Assembly: GCF_023278565.1 (NCBI RefSeq)
Contig: NC_064677.1
Location: 2,604,001 to 2,668,000, forward strand
Reading direction: 5' to 3'
DNA length: 64,000 bases
Origin: Colletotrichum lupini
Lineage: Eukaryota; Ascomycota; Sordariomycetes; Glomerellales; Glomerellaceae
Shown here: one piece after another, positions 11,074 through 22,913 of the stretch
How positions within the stretch are numbered: the first letter of the stretch is position 1
How the letters are laid out: every line of letters starts with the position of its first letter
The notes under the pieces: model-generated
Databases searched by the model: none
The model's input: only the letters and a program-made list of their open reading frames with translations
What the model was told of the DNA's origin: nothing
Made by a program: the position numbers and the translations under genes

Positions 11074-12936
11074 CTACAGCTTCTCCCACCCATCCTCACC
11101 CTCCAGGCCCGCCAACCCGCTAAAGAAGCAGCTCAACCCCCACGCGCCGGGGTCGGGCACCTGCTCGAACCCGGAGCCGCCGACGTACACCGTCCGCCCC
11201 AGGCTGGCCTTCATGCCCTTTGTCGTCTCCGCGCCCGCGCGCGCCGCCTCGGCCGCCTTCTTGACGTCGCCCGACTCGCCGAGGACCTCGACAAAGGGGT
11301 ACAGCGCGTCGACGAGGGTCCGGTCGCCGGGTCGCGCGGGCGTGTACCGCGACATGGCGTCGCTGCTCTGCTTCAGGGCCGCGGCCCAGGTCTTCGCGTC
11401 GGCGGACCCGGGGGACAGGCTGCGGAGGGCGGCGGTGAGGGCGTTGAGGAAGATTGCGTAGAGGGCGCCCGAGGTGCCGTCCATTGTGTTCTCGACGACG
11501 GGGACCACGGAGGCGAGGTCGACGACGGCGTCGCCTGTCAGGGGGTTCTGTGAGATGTGCTTGAGGATTGCTAGTGAGCGTGAAGCTTGTCAGCGGACTG
11601 TGCATGTGTGGTGTGACATCTAGATCGGATAGCATGTTTGTCTCTCACCTTCAGCTCCTCTCTTCAGACCGATGCCGCAATCGCCGTCACCGACGACGGT
11701 GTCATACCTAGTCACTTCGGGCTCGGCCGCAATGACCCTCTGCAGACCGCCCGTGATAGCCTTGGTGGCCGCAGCAGCATCGTACTTGAGATCGCTAGGC
11801 TTCGTCGCCTGCCCGGCGTCCGCCGCCTCCTCCCGCGTGGCCTGGTTCTTGGCCTCCCACGTCTCCTTGAGGATGGGCGACGACCAGCCCGTGGCCTCGG
11901 TCGGGTAATCGAGCAGCTGGATCATGCTCGGGCCGCCAATGTCCGTGTTGACGACGTTGAGGAGCGAGATGCTGAAGCCCAGACCGTTGAGGCTCGTCAT
12001 GTACGTCCCGCTCAGGATTCTTACGGGCCGGATCCCGTAGCTGCCCTCCAACTGCGCCGCGACCTCGGCCGTGATGCCCCCGAGCTCGAGCGCGCTCACG
12101 CCACCGAGGTTGTTGACCAACAGCACGACCTCGTTCGAGTTGACGTTCAAAAACGCCCTGTCCTTGTCGCTCTGATCCAGCAGCTGCGTGAGCATCTTGC
12201 CCACCAACCCTTCCAGATCCGCGCTCTCCCGGCCGGAACCCGGCTCGTTGTGGATTCCCATGCCCAGCTCCGCCTCACCGAGCTGCAGCGCGCCCTCCTC
12301 CTCGCCGCTGGGCACCGCGCGCCCGGGAACGTGGACGTGCTCCAGGCTCGCGCCGACGCTGACCAGGTTCTCGGCCGTCAGGCGCGCGACCTTTGCGACC
12401 TCGGCCAGCGGCCTGCCCTGGGCCGCGAGCGCGCCGGCAATCTTGTGCACGAGTACCGTGCCCGCGATGCCCCTCCGTCCGACCTTACCCGCCTTGGCCC
12501 GCCCGACGCCGACGTCGTCGCCGACGACAACCATCTCGACCTCGAGGCCGCCGGCGCGGGCCTTTTCGACAGCCATCCCAAAGTTGAGCACGTCGCCCGT
12601 GTAGTTCATGACGGTGACGAGGACGCCCGCGCTAGTGTCGACGCGCGAGGCGACGGCCGTCCGGACCTGCTCCGCGCTCGGGCTGGCGAAGATGGTGCCC
12701 GCCACGGCGGCGGAGAGGAGACCCTGGCCGACCATGGCTGCGAAGGAGGGCTCGTGGCCCGAGCCGCCGCCCGAGACGACGGAGACGGTCTTTTTGTTGG
12801 CGGCATCGGGTGTCGGTCTGCGGTAGATGATCTTGTTGGGCTTGTCGAGGGCCAGGCTTGGGTTTGTGAGGGTTAGGCTGTGGAGGGCCTGGTTGACCAA
12901 CTTGGTTGGGTCATTGATGAAGTGTTTGGCTGACAT
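11074..12936 (-). CDS. Dihydroxyacetone kinase (DhaK-DhaL fusion)
   Basis: Exons complement(11649..12936) and complement(11074..11570), with a 78-nt intron (GTGAGA...CACTAG), encode 594 aa. It is an ATP-dependent kinase making dihydroxyacetone phosphate from dihydroxyacetone (also glyceraldehyde), used in glycerol and methylglyoxal-related metabolism and detoxification. The DhaK domain (about 5-340) has GGGSGHEP at 56-63, NYTGD with Asp115, and the substrate-binding His229 in GMGIHNEPG. The DhaL domain (about 385-594) has the metal-binding DGDCG at 417-421 and MDGTSGALY. The intron lies just after DGDCG. The start MSAKHFINDP is chosen because it is where family proteins begin; an in-frame ATG at 13089 would add 51 residues without family likeness. 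Base composition is strongly GC-rich, giving long antisense frames (for example 11638-12876 plus) that are shadows. Confidence 0.95.
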
Positions 12937-13962
12937 TTTGAAGGGGGTTTGCTTCGGATATGTTTTGCCTGGTGATAGGGTGAGATGTGTTGTGGTGTGA
13001 TGCCCAGATAAGATACTGCGTTCTTTAGCTTGAACAACGTCACCTCTTATAACGGTGCTTTTGGAGTTGGGAATGAGGCAAGTAATCAAAGATTATCCTC
13101 GGAATTAGATATGAGGGGGACGGTAGTAGTTGAGGGGAGATGAGGAGAGCGAGAGAACATCCTTCTCGTTCACAAGGTAAACGGGGGAACAACCCGAGTC
13201 TACTATATGTAAGTCGGCCCCAAGGGACCGAGCAATTGGACGACCATGACGTCCCACCCAAACTTCACGTCTCTCCAATGACTTCCTTTAGGTCCTCAAT
13301 TGGTCCTCCTTCTCCTCCTCCCAACAGCTTCCGCGCCGCGGGGTCGGGTGGTATGTACCTTATGCGGGGCCCGCGGGGGTGGGAACGTCACCTCATCCGG
13401 CAAGCGCAAGCGCCCGGGGTCTCGCCGATGTTCTTCTGCACCGTACGAATTGGGAGATTTTTACCTCCCGCAACGCTAAAAAGAAAATGAGGGGAGTAAA
13501 ATTTGAACCGGTTCATGACAGCAACTGTTGCCGTGGGAAGCTTGCCTAAATTGGCTTTTCAATTTTCATACATTGCAAGCGCCTTTTCATCATCTTGTGG
13601 CTGACACGTCTATTGAGAGGCAAAGTAATGACCGCTTGCGCAAGCTCTCGATACTGTAAATGAGGATGAGGGAAAGTCTAGGCGACGGAGCATCGGAGCA
13701 CAAATTGGCATCATGAAAATAGAGTGTGTATATATGAATGTATGTGTATGTAGGGTATATCGTAAACCCGAACTCTCTTCTGGATAGAGGTCTGTACACT
13801 TGTTGCCGCCCACATACCAATGCCAGTATATCATACCAGACTGCTATCAAAGCTGGTCTTTCCCCCCAAAAACGCCTCATCACATGCCGTTGCCATATTA
13901 AATGTTCGAACGAGAACCCCAGTGCTGAATAAATGCTGCCAAAGGAACAGTTATGCCCTTTC
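12937..13962. other. Intergenic, no gene seen
   Basis: Promoter side of the dihydroxyacetone kinase gene and 3' flank of the GH76 gene; both genes run on the minus strand. A C/T-rich patch occurs at 13300-13340, and a T/A/G-rich stretch (TGTATATATG, ATGTATGTGTATGT) near 13725-13755. No protein-like frame. Confidence 0.65.
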
Positions 13963-15403
13963 TCATTTCATGATGAAAAAGCACCCGGCCACGATGCTCA
14001 AAGTGATAGCCGTCGTAGCGAATCCGGCAGCAACCTTATCCTTGGTCTCGATCGGCGGCAAAGTGGGAATCTTGGGCTGCGAGCTCATGCCGGCGTTGGC
14101 GTTGCCCACCGACGTGCCGCCCGTGTCGGCCGTCACCGGCGCCGTCTTGGTGTCCGCCTTCTTCACGAGCATGTACATGGCGGCGTCGAGCGCGTTCATC
14201 TGCGCGCCCACACCGACCAGGCCATCGAACTGGCCTTTCGGCACCCATTGAAATCCGCACGCCGTACCCGGTTGGCCCTTGTAGCCTGTAGCCGGCGAAC
14301 CGTTGCAAGCGGCAATAGCGAGTTCGGCGCTGGGTCTGAGGAGACCCATAATCTTGTCAAACAGGGAGGGCACCACCTGCGCCGTTCCGGCCATCCACCT
14401 CGTGAAGTACCCCTTGAAACTCTGCTGGTCCTGGTCGCACAGCTTGAATGCCTCGCAGGCCTGCTCGAACATGGCGGTCTGGTTGAAGAACAACGTCGTC
14501 GCCTCGGTCAGCACGCCCTCGGTTCGCGTTAACCACTTTTTGTCCTGGGTCAAGTTGTACATCGTCGCGGCACCGTGCAGGAAGATGCCCGCGTTGTATG
14601 ACCACTGGATCGTGTCGATATCCTTGCAGTTCATCCCGTTGTCGACCGTGGCGCCATCGTAAATCTTGAACTCGGGCGTGATCAGGCCGACGCTCGTCTC
14701 CCAATCCCAAATCTTCTCCGCCCAGTCCGCGTACGTCTGGTTGCCGGTAAATCGTGCTAGTCGAGCTGCAATGTTGAAAAAGCATCCGTTTGAAATCGAG
14801 TTCTTATAGTTGAAACCGTTGTTGAACGTGAAGATCTGCCACCGTAACCCACCACCGCACGTCGCCGTATCCCAGCGGCTAACATATTGATTGAAGGTAG
14901 CCTGAGCCAGCGCCAACCATTGAGGCTTGTCTGATGGAGGGTTCGGGAAGTTGTTCTCCGCCGCGCTCATTGCCGCCATAGCCCAGAATCCTTGGTCGTC
15001 ATTTCCTTCCGTCCTCGTCTGGTTTCTCGGCATGAAGTCGGCGTCATCGCCTGCCTGATGAAGTAGCGCTTGTGTTGTTACTGCGTTGTATGAATCGTCT
15101 CCCGTCAGGCGCCAGTAATCCACCATTGTGCCGAACATCGCTCCAGCCTCCCACCCTGATGCTTTGTTAGAATATATCGGATATGGAAACCCCTCGGCAA
15201 AATTACTTACAGAAGTACGGATCTGGTAAGTTGCCTGGTGTGTCGCCAGTGTTGTTTCCTGTGTAGAACTTCAACAAGCCGAAGGCTATTGTGCTCGCAC
15301 CATCCTTGATGGACTGGTCTTGGTCAAAGTTGATCTTGACAGCCGCGTCCGCGAGCTGGCCCAGCAGGCATGCTGCGCCAGCAACCTTCAAGAACCCCCG
15401 CAT
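13963..15403 (-). CDS. GH76 alpha-1,6-mannanase, Dcw1/Dfg5-like, GPI-anchored
   Basis: Exons complement(15211..15403) and complement(13963..15155), joined over a 55-nt intron (GTAAGT, branch CTAAC, ATCAG), give 461 aa. The join reads LPDPYF-WWEAGAMFG. It is a cell-wall enzyme thought to cleave and transfer the mannan part of GPI glycans so that GPI proteins are linked to wall glucan. Features in order: signal peptide (residues 1-20, MRGFLKVAGAACLLGQLADA); GH76 domain (about 22-390) with the paired catalytic aspartates in GNDDQGFW (Asp117, Asp118) and conserved GGGLRWQI; a Thr/Gly/Ser-rich stretch; and a C-terminal hydrophobic tail (about 438-461) typical of GPI attachment. Several N-glycosylation sequons (NQT, NLT). 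Length is normal for the family. Confidence 0.95.
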
Positions 15404-16657
15404 GATTGACTGTGAGTTCCAAGTTGTTGTCGTCGTCTAAGCAAAGATTGTGATCCGTTATGGGATATCAGACCGAGGCCGCAGCTCCTTCGTGGACAAC
15501 GTTTGTTGCCTTTCGTCTTGGCTCTTTCGATGCTACCGTGCCAGATAGCTAGTTGGTTCAGTTGGCTATAAATGGATAAAGAACAACATAAAAATAAATC
15601 ACCAACAGAATTCGTTTACTCAAGATGTCTCCTGGACTGCGAAGGGAAGAATTAAACAAGAGAAGCCTGAAACAAGCGGATACGAAGAGAGCACTCGACC
15701 AGGAGTAAAGAATGGAATAGACTTGTGAACAAGTCTTCGCAACGGTCTCGCGTTGACGAAAAAGAAAGGAATGCTTCAGAGACAATAGTCAACGAAGCCG
15801 AGATGGAGCACAAGAAGGGTAAGGGTTGAGCGGGAGAAGAGAAAGAGACCAGAATGACGTGAAGGAGAGCAACAAGAGAGACAGACTGGAGGGAAAGGAG
15901 GGGACTTTCACCCCCCATGACTGAGTTTGGACGACTTCGTCGAACACTCAACGTCGTGACCGATTTTCTGCTGCGTCAACCCCCGTACACGACGTTTCCG
16001 AACCCCAGGCGCCCTTGTCATCGTGTCGCACCGCCATGAACTCTCCCACCCCCTTTTTTTTATTACTAAGGTACGGATAGACAGCGACGATGAGAGACAA
16101 GGGACTGTAGAGTTGTGGGCAAGAAGCGAGGCGAGCGAGGCTGTGCGTTCGGGTACGGGGAGAGATGAAACCGTTGCGGTTCGAACTTGGCAGCCTCTCC
16201 GTCTCAAGATTGGCCGCGGAACCCCCTTGCGACCACAGACGTGTAACCGGAAGCCAAAAGAGACGAGTAAACATTTTAGACTTGTGTTGCCAAGCCTCTG
16301 GAAGATCTGGATCTCTCTGGGTGGAACGGTTATTTGGTTTGCAGCTTTTGCGGCGGGTTGAGCAAAAAGGATTTCCTTGAGTTTGGGGTCTCCATGGCGA
16401 GGAGTTCGCGATACAGAATTCGTATTGGAGAAATGGGGAATAGATGGACCATCACTCTAAACTTGGAAGTTCTGTGGGTAATGATCCGACCTTTTAGCAG
16501 ATGCAGGTTATTCTCCTGTACGAGAGGGAGCCCCGATACACTGGACGACGCATAGCTGCATGCAAACTGGACTTGCTGCAGTCGTGCAGACGGGAATCCG
16601 GTGTTGCTTGCTGCAGTCCTCTCTCTGTGTGCAATGTTGTAATTCTAAGGTTAAGTA
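15404..16657. other. Intergenic, ends at transposon border
   Basis: Upstream region of the GH76 gene up to the left terminal inverted repeat. The segment 15,620-15,900 is purine-rich on the plus strand (C/T-rich on the GH76 sense strand), as in a leader or promoter. A 12-bp direct repeat CTTGCTGCAGTC occurs near 16571 and 16607. Composition stays normal right up to the element border. Confidence 0.6.
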
Positions 16658-16688
16658 CGGCAGACTATAAGAGGCACTCCGCCAAAAC
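16658..16688 (+). repeat. Left terminal inverted repeat
   Basis: CGGCAGACTATAAGAGGCAC followed by TCCGCCAAAAC. It matches the reverse complement of 21549-21579 at 30 of 31 positions. Weaker similarity continues inward for about another 40 bp (shared TTTC, CGTA, TTTTA and GG blocks), so the original repeat was probably longer. Confidence 0.9.
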
Positions 16689-19600
16689 ACTTTTTTCATA
16701 TGTCAAAGTAGAAATCGTATTTTACGGTTACCCCACTACCTAGGATAGGGTCTAGACTAGTATAATAACCTATAAATAGGGGTTATAGAGATTTACGGCT
16801 TAAGAAATATTTTAATTTCGTAATATATTAGACCGTATAGCGGTATATAAAATCGCACAATATCGTACCCCGACGTAAAAGTTTTTCTTCTCTTTATAAC
16901 TTTATTATAAAAATAATTACTACTTTTTACCCTTTTATAAACAAAAATCACTCTTTACTTAAGTTATTAAACTAATAGCTCGCTTATAGATATTATAATA
17001 TAAATTTATAATAACTTCTAGTCTCTATATAAGACGTTACTAAACTAATCGACCTTACGATACCTCTTTATAAAACTATTCTAAAATAACCGATCGATAA
17101 TAATACTCGTATAGGCTCTGCCCTTTTTATATAATAAGAACGTATAAACGTATAAGCCTCGATATTAATAAAATCTCTTTTTATGGGCTTAAAGGAGCGG
17201 GAACGAAGTGTTTAGTAAACGAAAAAGGAGCTAAAGTAATCGCTAATAATTAATATCTTTATTATATTATATAACGTATCCTTTTTTAAGAACGAACTTA
17301 ACAGTTTCTAAGTAACGACTTATACTAACGTCTAAGTTATTAAGAAGTTTATTAAGAAAGTTTAATTTAATTACTTCTTAACGTTTACTTTATATTAAAA
17401 TATAATACGATCTATTATTTCATATTTCATAACAAACTAGTAAATTCTTTTAATAGAGTAGATAGTATTTCTAATTAATATAAAGAATCCTTACGATATC
17501 TTAGAGTATTATAAAGTAGCGTACGAAGCTATAAGTTTAGAGAAATTCCTTTTTAAAGCTACGATCTTATATAAAAAAGATAATTACTAACTTTTTATTA
17601 TTTCTTAAACTAGAATTAAGTTATTAGTTATTAAACCTTAGCTAGTAAAGAAGGGAAAAGGTCGTATAAAGCTAATTATAACTAAAACTTTAAGCAAAAC
17701 GACGTATAGAAATATTCTAAAAACACGGCTTTTAATAAGTATTAGTATTAAACTAACGATAAAGATTAAGGAGGAATTATTAGTTAAGTAAAAAAAGAAG
17801 ATCGTTAAAAAGGAGGTAAAGGCTAAGAAAAAGGTTAAAAAGGATAAAAACGATAGGAAAGACGAGATTATAGTAGTTCGATAAGAAGATAAAGTTTATA
17901 ATAGTAAATAACCTAGTATATTATAAAAATAGAAATGAGCATTCTCGTTAATAGATAGTTCAGAGTAAACTATAATTATATTTATAATTCATCTTCGTCC
18001 TTAGTATCGCTCGTAATTACGAAGCTATCTAATACTCTAAGATTAATTCTAAAGTCATTTAATCTCTACTTAACCTATATAATACCGCCCTATAATTTAC
18101 TAAGTAAAATAATTTCTAATTAGAGCTTATTACGTATATACTATTTTAAATAAATACGAAGATATTAATACGCTTTAAAATAAGGATAATTAGCCTCGCT
18201 AAACTTCGTACTTTTAACTAATATAGTTAGGGAGCTTTTAATAATTAAGGTATAAATCTATAAAGTAGCTTAAGAAAGATATACGTCTAGATTACTACTA
18301 TTCTAAATAGCGTTTAATAGTTATTAAACTTAGTCTTAGTTAATCGGCTATATAAAGTCTTATATAGTTCGTAACGTAGGTTAATAGTATAGTTACTATA
18401 GCTAACTAGAAATAACGTAAGGGCGACCTTTTTAATAACGAATTCGATAAGAGTTCTAAATTTATACAAAGTTAATAAAATTAGAACGAATTAGTAGTAT
18501 ATACGTAAATAGAAGTGTAATTTAGTTAGAGAGTATATTTATATAGAATAGCCCTTAGAACTTAAGTAGTTAGAAGTATTCTTATAAACGTAAGTATACT
18601 TATATATACTAAGATATATATTACTTACCCGCTAATATACTAATCTACTTTAATAAAGACGATTCTACTAACTCTTAATCTTAATGTTATAGATACTTTT
18701 ACTAAAGATCTAGTAATTACGGAATATAATTAGACTTTTTGCTATTGAATAGTGTTATAAAAAGTAGTAATAAATACTAGACATAAGAACGGTTTCTTTT
18801 CCTTAGTCTAAACGAACTCGTAATAGCGTAAATCCCCGTTATTAAATAATAGTAAGATATTATATAAGTATATTCTGGGACGTATAGGTAGAAACCCCTA
18901 TATAGAACTATATAATAAACCGCGAATAAGTATTAATACTAGTATAGATCTTAAATCTAAATAATAGAAGCTTATCGTACGTATCTAAAGACTAAATATA
19001 ATTTAGTCTAGGAGTTATAAACCCTTTATAATAGTACCTTATCTTACTTAACCGATTTTAAACTTATTATAGAAAGGTTTTATAATATATAAAGTATAGT
19101 TTATCTTAGCTAATAATATAAGCTTATTAGCGAACCTATATATAAAAATACTCTTTACCGTACCCTTTAGTACGGTAAGTAACCTTTAGTATACTAAAAA
19201 AGAACTCTTTTAATCGTTATTATATAATTACGAGCTATTCTAGTATTTATTATTACTAAAGCTAATTCTATTAACGAAGTATTAATAATCCTATAGCCGT
19301 AATTATAAATCCTTTAGACTAGAGTTAAAAAAGGATATTTTTATTATTTAAGCATTATTAGAAAAATAATTCTTAGATACGAATTAATAGATCCTTAGAA
19401 AAGACCGTACGCTCTTCTCGTTATAAGTCCTATTTCGTAAGTTAACGTTCGAAAGTTCGCTTTATAATTCTAATACTAAAAACTATAAAAATATGTATAA
19501 TAATTATATTATAGGTCTAATTACTCTTTAACTTTATAATAATTATCGTTCAATATAGTAAAAGATTAATACGTAGTCGTACTATTCTAAGAAAGTAGTA

Positions 19601-21019
19601 ATATATAAAATAAAAAACTAAAAAAGAAATTTTAAGTAAGGGGTAAATATTTATATATAATTATAACGATATATAGGGGTATCCTTTTACTTATAAGGTC
19701 TTATAAGTATATATATAGAAATATAAACGCTTACGGGGATCTATAACGCTAAAAAGGATAGAAAAGTATATAATAATAATATACGATAAATAAAAGTTCT
19801 ATAATTTTATTAGAAACGTTAAACTTTAGGGGGAGCCTTTATATAGTTAGTTATAGCCTTTTACGGGCTAAACTAAGCGCGTATACTCTAGCTTATAGTT
19901 AGTAAGTACCCTACGACTCCGTAAGGGCCTTACCGCCCGGGTATTAAGCCTAACCGTGCTATATCCTAATATATACTTATATAAACTCCTATACTATACC
20001 GTATAAAAATATCGAATTAATTACTTTTTACTTAGAGTTTATATAAGTTAGTAACGCTCCTTATAATCCTATATATTATTATATATACCCTCTTTATTAT
20101 TTTTAGCCTACTTAGCTACTTATTTAAAAGCTTTTACTATTGTATAGAGGTATATAGCGGGGATAGTACTTAGAAACTTAAGTAGAGCGCCGATACGGAC
20201 TTTACTACGGCCCTTATAGTTACGACCGCGCTTAACGACTTTAATAAGCGTATTACGAGCTAATACGAACTATTAATAAACTATAAATAGATATAAGATA
20301 GTATAAAATAACGTATAAGTAATAACGGGAGGCATAATAAGTATATACTCGTATATAGTAGATATATAATTATAACTAGAGTAGCCCTTGCTTATAAAGG
20401 TAATATAATTAGTAAAAATACCTTTACCGGCCTTATAACGGGCGTACGACTCGGTACTAATCTTAGCGTCGCCGTATACGGTCGTTTAGATAGTATCGGT
20501 AACCTAAGTATAAGTTATAGTAATATCTAGGGGTATATAACGGCTATTCTTAGTAATCTTAGGGTTAAGCTTAATCTAACGCTAGGGCTAGATTATACGG
20601 GTTAGTATAGTAATATTAGATAGTATAAGGTAGTATATACTAACTTATATAATACTAAGGTTATAGATCTAGTAAAAAGTCTTTAAAAGGGAAGATAAAG
20701 AGCCTATAAATAACGTAAGAATCTGTATAATAAGGAAGCTATTATATAAAAGTATACGTATTAATAAAGAGGTAAGAGGTTATCTTATAGGACGTAAGGT
20801 CGTTAGGGTACTACGTAGGTTAGTATACGGGGACCGTCGGGAGCTATATACCCTTAATACGGGCCGGAACGCTATATTAAGCGCTTATTATAAGTATTAT
20901 ATAGCGTACGCGATTATTAAGAAAGGGAGTGTCCTATACGAAATTATTAATATATATACGTAAATAGTTAATACTAAAGAAAAAAGTAAATAAAAAGAAT
21001 TAAATTATAAATAGGTATG

Positions 21020-21187
21020 TACGCGTAATTATACTTATAATTGCGCGTATATTAGCTTAAGAAGAAGCATAATTACTAATTAGTAAAAATTATATTAGCA
21101 ATTGCGTATAAAATTGCCTAATTGTACCTAATTAATATTTCTAATTAGCAAATCGCAAATATTACACTTATAATTGCGTATATAATT
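21020..21187. repeat. Palindrome-rich cluster inside the element
   Basis: A 30-bp imperfect palindrome at 21020-21049 (TACGCG.AATTATA..TATAATT.CGCGTA) is followed about 140 bp later by a related copy around 21161-21187 (ACACTTATAATTGCGTATA). AATTGCG / CGCAATT-like words recur between them. It could be a subterminal transposase-binding region or a small nested palindromic element; AT-richness makes chance likeness easier. Confidence 0.45.
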
Positions 21188-21548
21188 AGGTAATAGTAAT
21201 AAAAGTAAAGTAAAAAAGGGTATAAAATATAATAAGGCGAAATATAATCGCTAATAAGTAACTATAGGGGCGTAGGTAGATTACTTACCTTACTTAAGGA
21301 ATATTAGGTTAGTTAAGAAGAAAGGGAAATTAATTAGTAGTGGAAATTAGTAGGGAGGATATGCTCCCTAACTACCCCACTTTTGCTAAGTAGTACAACC
21401 GCTCTTACGTAACTACTACTACCTATAGTCATAAGCAATTCCTTATAATAATATATAGGATTTATTATAATATTTATTTATATATACGAGAAAGTCGCGC
21501 TATTAATGCCTAAAATTTACGGTGGCCGTAGGTCTATTAGAAAGAACG

Positions 21549-21579
21549 GTTTTGGCGGAGTGCCTCTTGTAGTCTGCCG
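21549..21579 (-). repeat. Right terminal inverted repeat
   Basis: Inverted partner of 16658-16688. It carries CA where the left copy has TA, so it looks like the less mutated copy. It is followed by TA and then by DNA of normal composition. Confidence 0.9.
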
Positions 21580-22913
21580 TAGTTGAGATCCATTTTGACG
21601 TTCGGCAAAGTTGGCTGTCACGCATGCAAGCAACGTCCAGGATTATCTGAACCACACCCCCGAGGGAACCAGGCCCGTGCTTCACACCCACCCCCTCTCG
21701 CATCGTTCTCCCACTCATCGTTAACGAGGAACTGCTGCATGACTATTTTCGTTCTCGCCTGCCAAATACAATGTTGGGATGGTTCATGGCTTGTAGCTCT
21801 ACCAAAAAAACCCCCCAAAAGATGTTCTGCGCCACAAATGCCGGGTTTCCCTTTCTCGCAATGCATTACCATTCAAGGTTCGTAAAGGGAGAAGAGACAA
21901 ATATCTCAAATAGTGCCGCACCCCTCATCACGCTAGCTGGCCATCTCTACCTTTGATCGACCGAGGCGAGGTCAATCAAGACCCAAAACGACTGTTGAGC
22001 ACATGGACCGCGGATCCCGAGGTACGAGATCGACCTTTTACTCCGAAAGACACATGGGACACTTGAGTCAATCCTCACCCACGGGGTATTACTGCTTCCT
22101 CGTGGACAAGTAGAACTTGTCCGTTTCGTGCATTAGCATCAAATGCCACATTGTGTCATGGAAGCAGGTATATACCAACATGCCGCTGGAGCTGTGACTC
22201 GGGGCCTCTAGCAAAAGAAAGCTCTACCCCATTTACACGCGGAAGCCGACAGCCGTCAACCGTCAACCGTCAACCGTTAGCCTAGAGTCGTAAAATGACG
22301 CCGCAGAGTCGTAGCAGCCACCGATCTGCAAGTCCTCCCGTTTCGGGAAACCGTTGGACCGGTCGTCTTACTTCTGTGGTTCCGGGACCTTGATGCACGG
22401 AACGGTTGTATAGCAACCGCATGTCAATTCACCGCCACATCTGGGTATGAAATCCAGCCCCGTTTAGCCTGTGGTTTTCTTGAGCGATCGAGGGCATGTG
22501 AGCACTGAGCTGAATGGTCTAGAAATCTTCCCAAAGGTAAATGCCCAGTATTAACGCCATCAGCAAACTTTACAGGCTGAACCTAAACTTCTTGTCTCAC
22601 GTACATGGATGACTACATCTTCGCAACCCTGATTAATCTCTTATTTGATAACTGAGAATTGACTACTAAAACTACAGAGGAAAGTTGTGTAAGGCATCTA
22701 GCCCGAAGCTCTGAGAGAAAGACACACCATAATAGCGCATCGTGGCAGGACTTCCACCATTCATAATGGCTGTTCCAATTTCGTACAGACGATTGGTTTC
22801 TCCATGTACTCATAAGTCTCATAGAGGCTCTATGGCGTTATGGGCCGTGCTACAAAATGATTCCAACCACATGCTCGTCTGTTTCTCATGTTCATTTCAT
22901 TCATACGCATTCA
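21580..22913. other. Intergenic, no gene seen
   Basis: Right flank of the transposon and 3' flank of the next gene. Base composition is normal. It includes a small 7-bp tandem repeat (22253-22278). Frames are short and unconvincing. Confidence 0.6.
22253..22278. repeat. CCGTCAA tandem repeat
   Basis: About 3.7 direct copies of CCGTCAA in non-coding DNA. Confidence 0.85.

Larger units (their letters stand above)
16658..21579. mobile_element. RIP-degraded TIR DNA transposon, about 4.9 kb
   Basis: A 4922-bp AT-rich island bounded by 31-bp terminal inverted repeats (CGGCAGACTATAAGAGGC... at left; the inverted copy at right) and flanked by TA on each side (16656-16657, 21580-21581), as in Tc1/mariner-Fot-type insertion. 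The two repeats differ at one base in the 31-bp core: TA at left where the right copy has CA, a RIP-type CpA-to-TpA change. Inside, TpA is everywhere, CpA is scarce while CpG survives, and stops fill all six frames, with no frame of 60 codons between about 16744 and 21502. The transposase has therefore been destroyed and its family cannot be read. At 4.9 kb it is long for a mariner relative, so other TIR classes or nested insertions are possible. Confidence 0.8.

Noticed and set aside
11638..12876. 412-codon plus-strand frame opposite the dihydroxyacetone kinase gene
   Set aside because: It is a shadow of strong codon bias in the kinase gene; its Arg/Asp/Ala-rich translation has no family likeness.
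16658..21579. AT-rich island as a centromere fragment or mitochondrial insertion
   Set aside because: Terminal inverted repeats with TA flanks and the CpA-depleted, CpG-retaining pattern are better explained by a RIP-mutated transposon; no mitochondrial gene pieces are visible.
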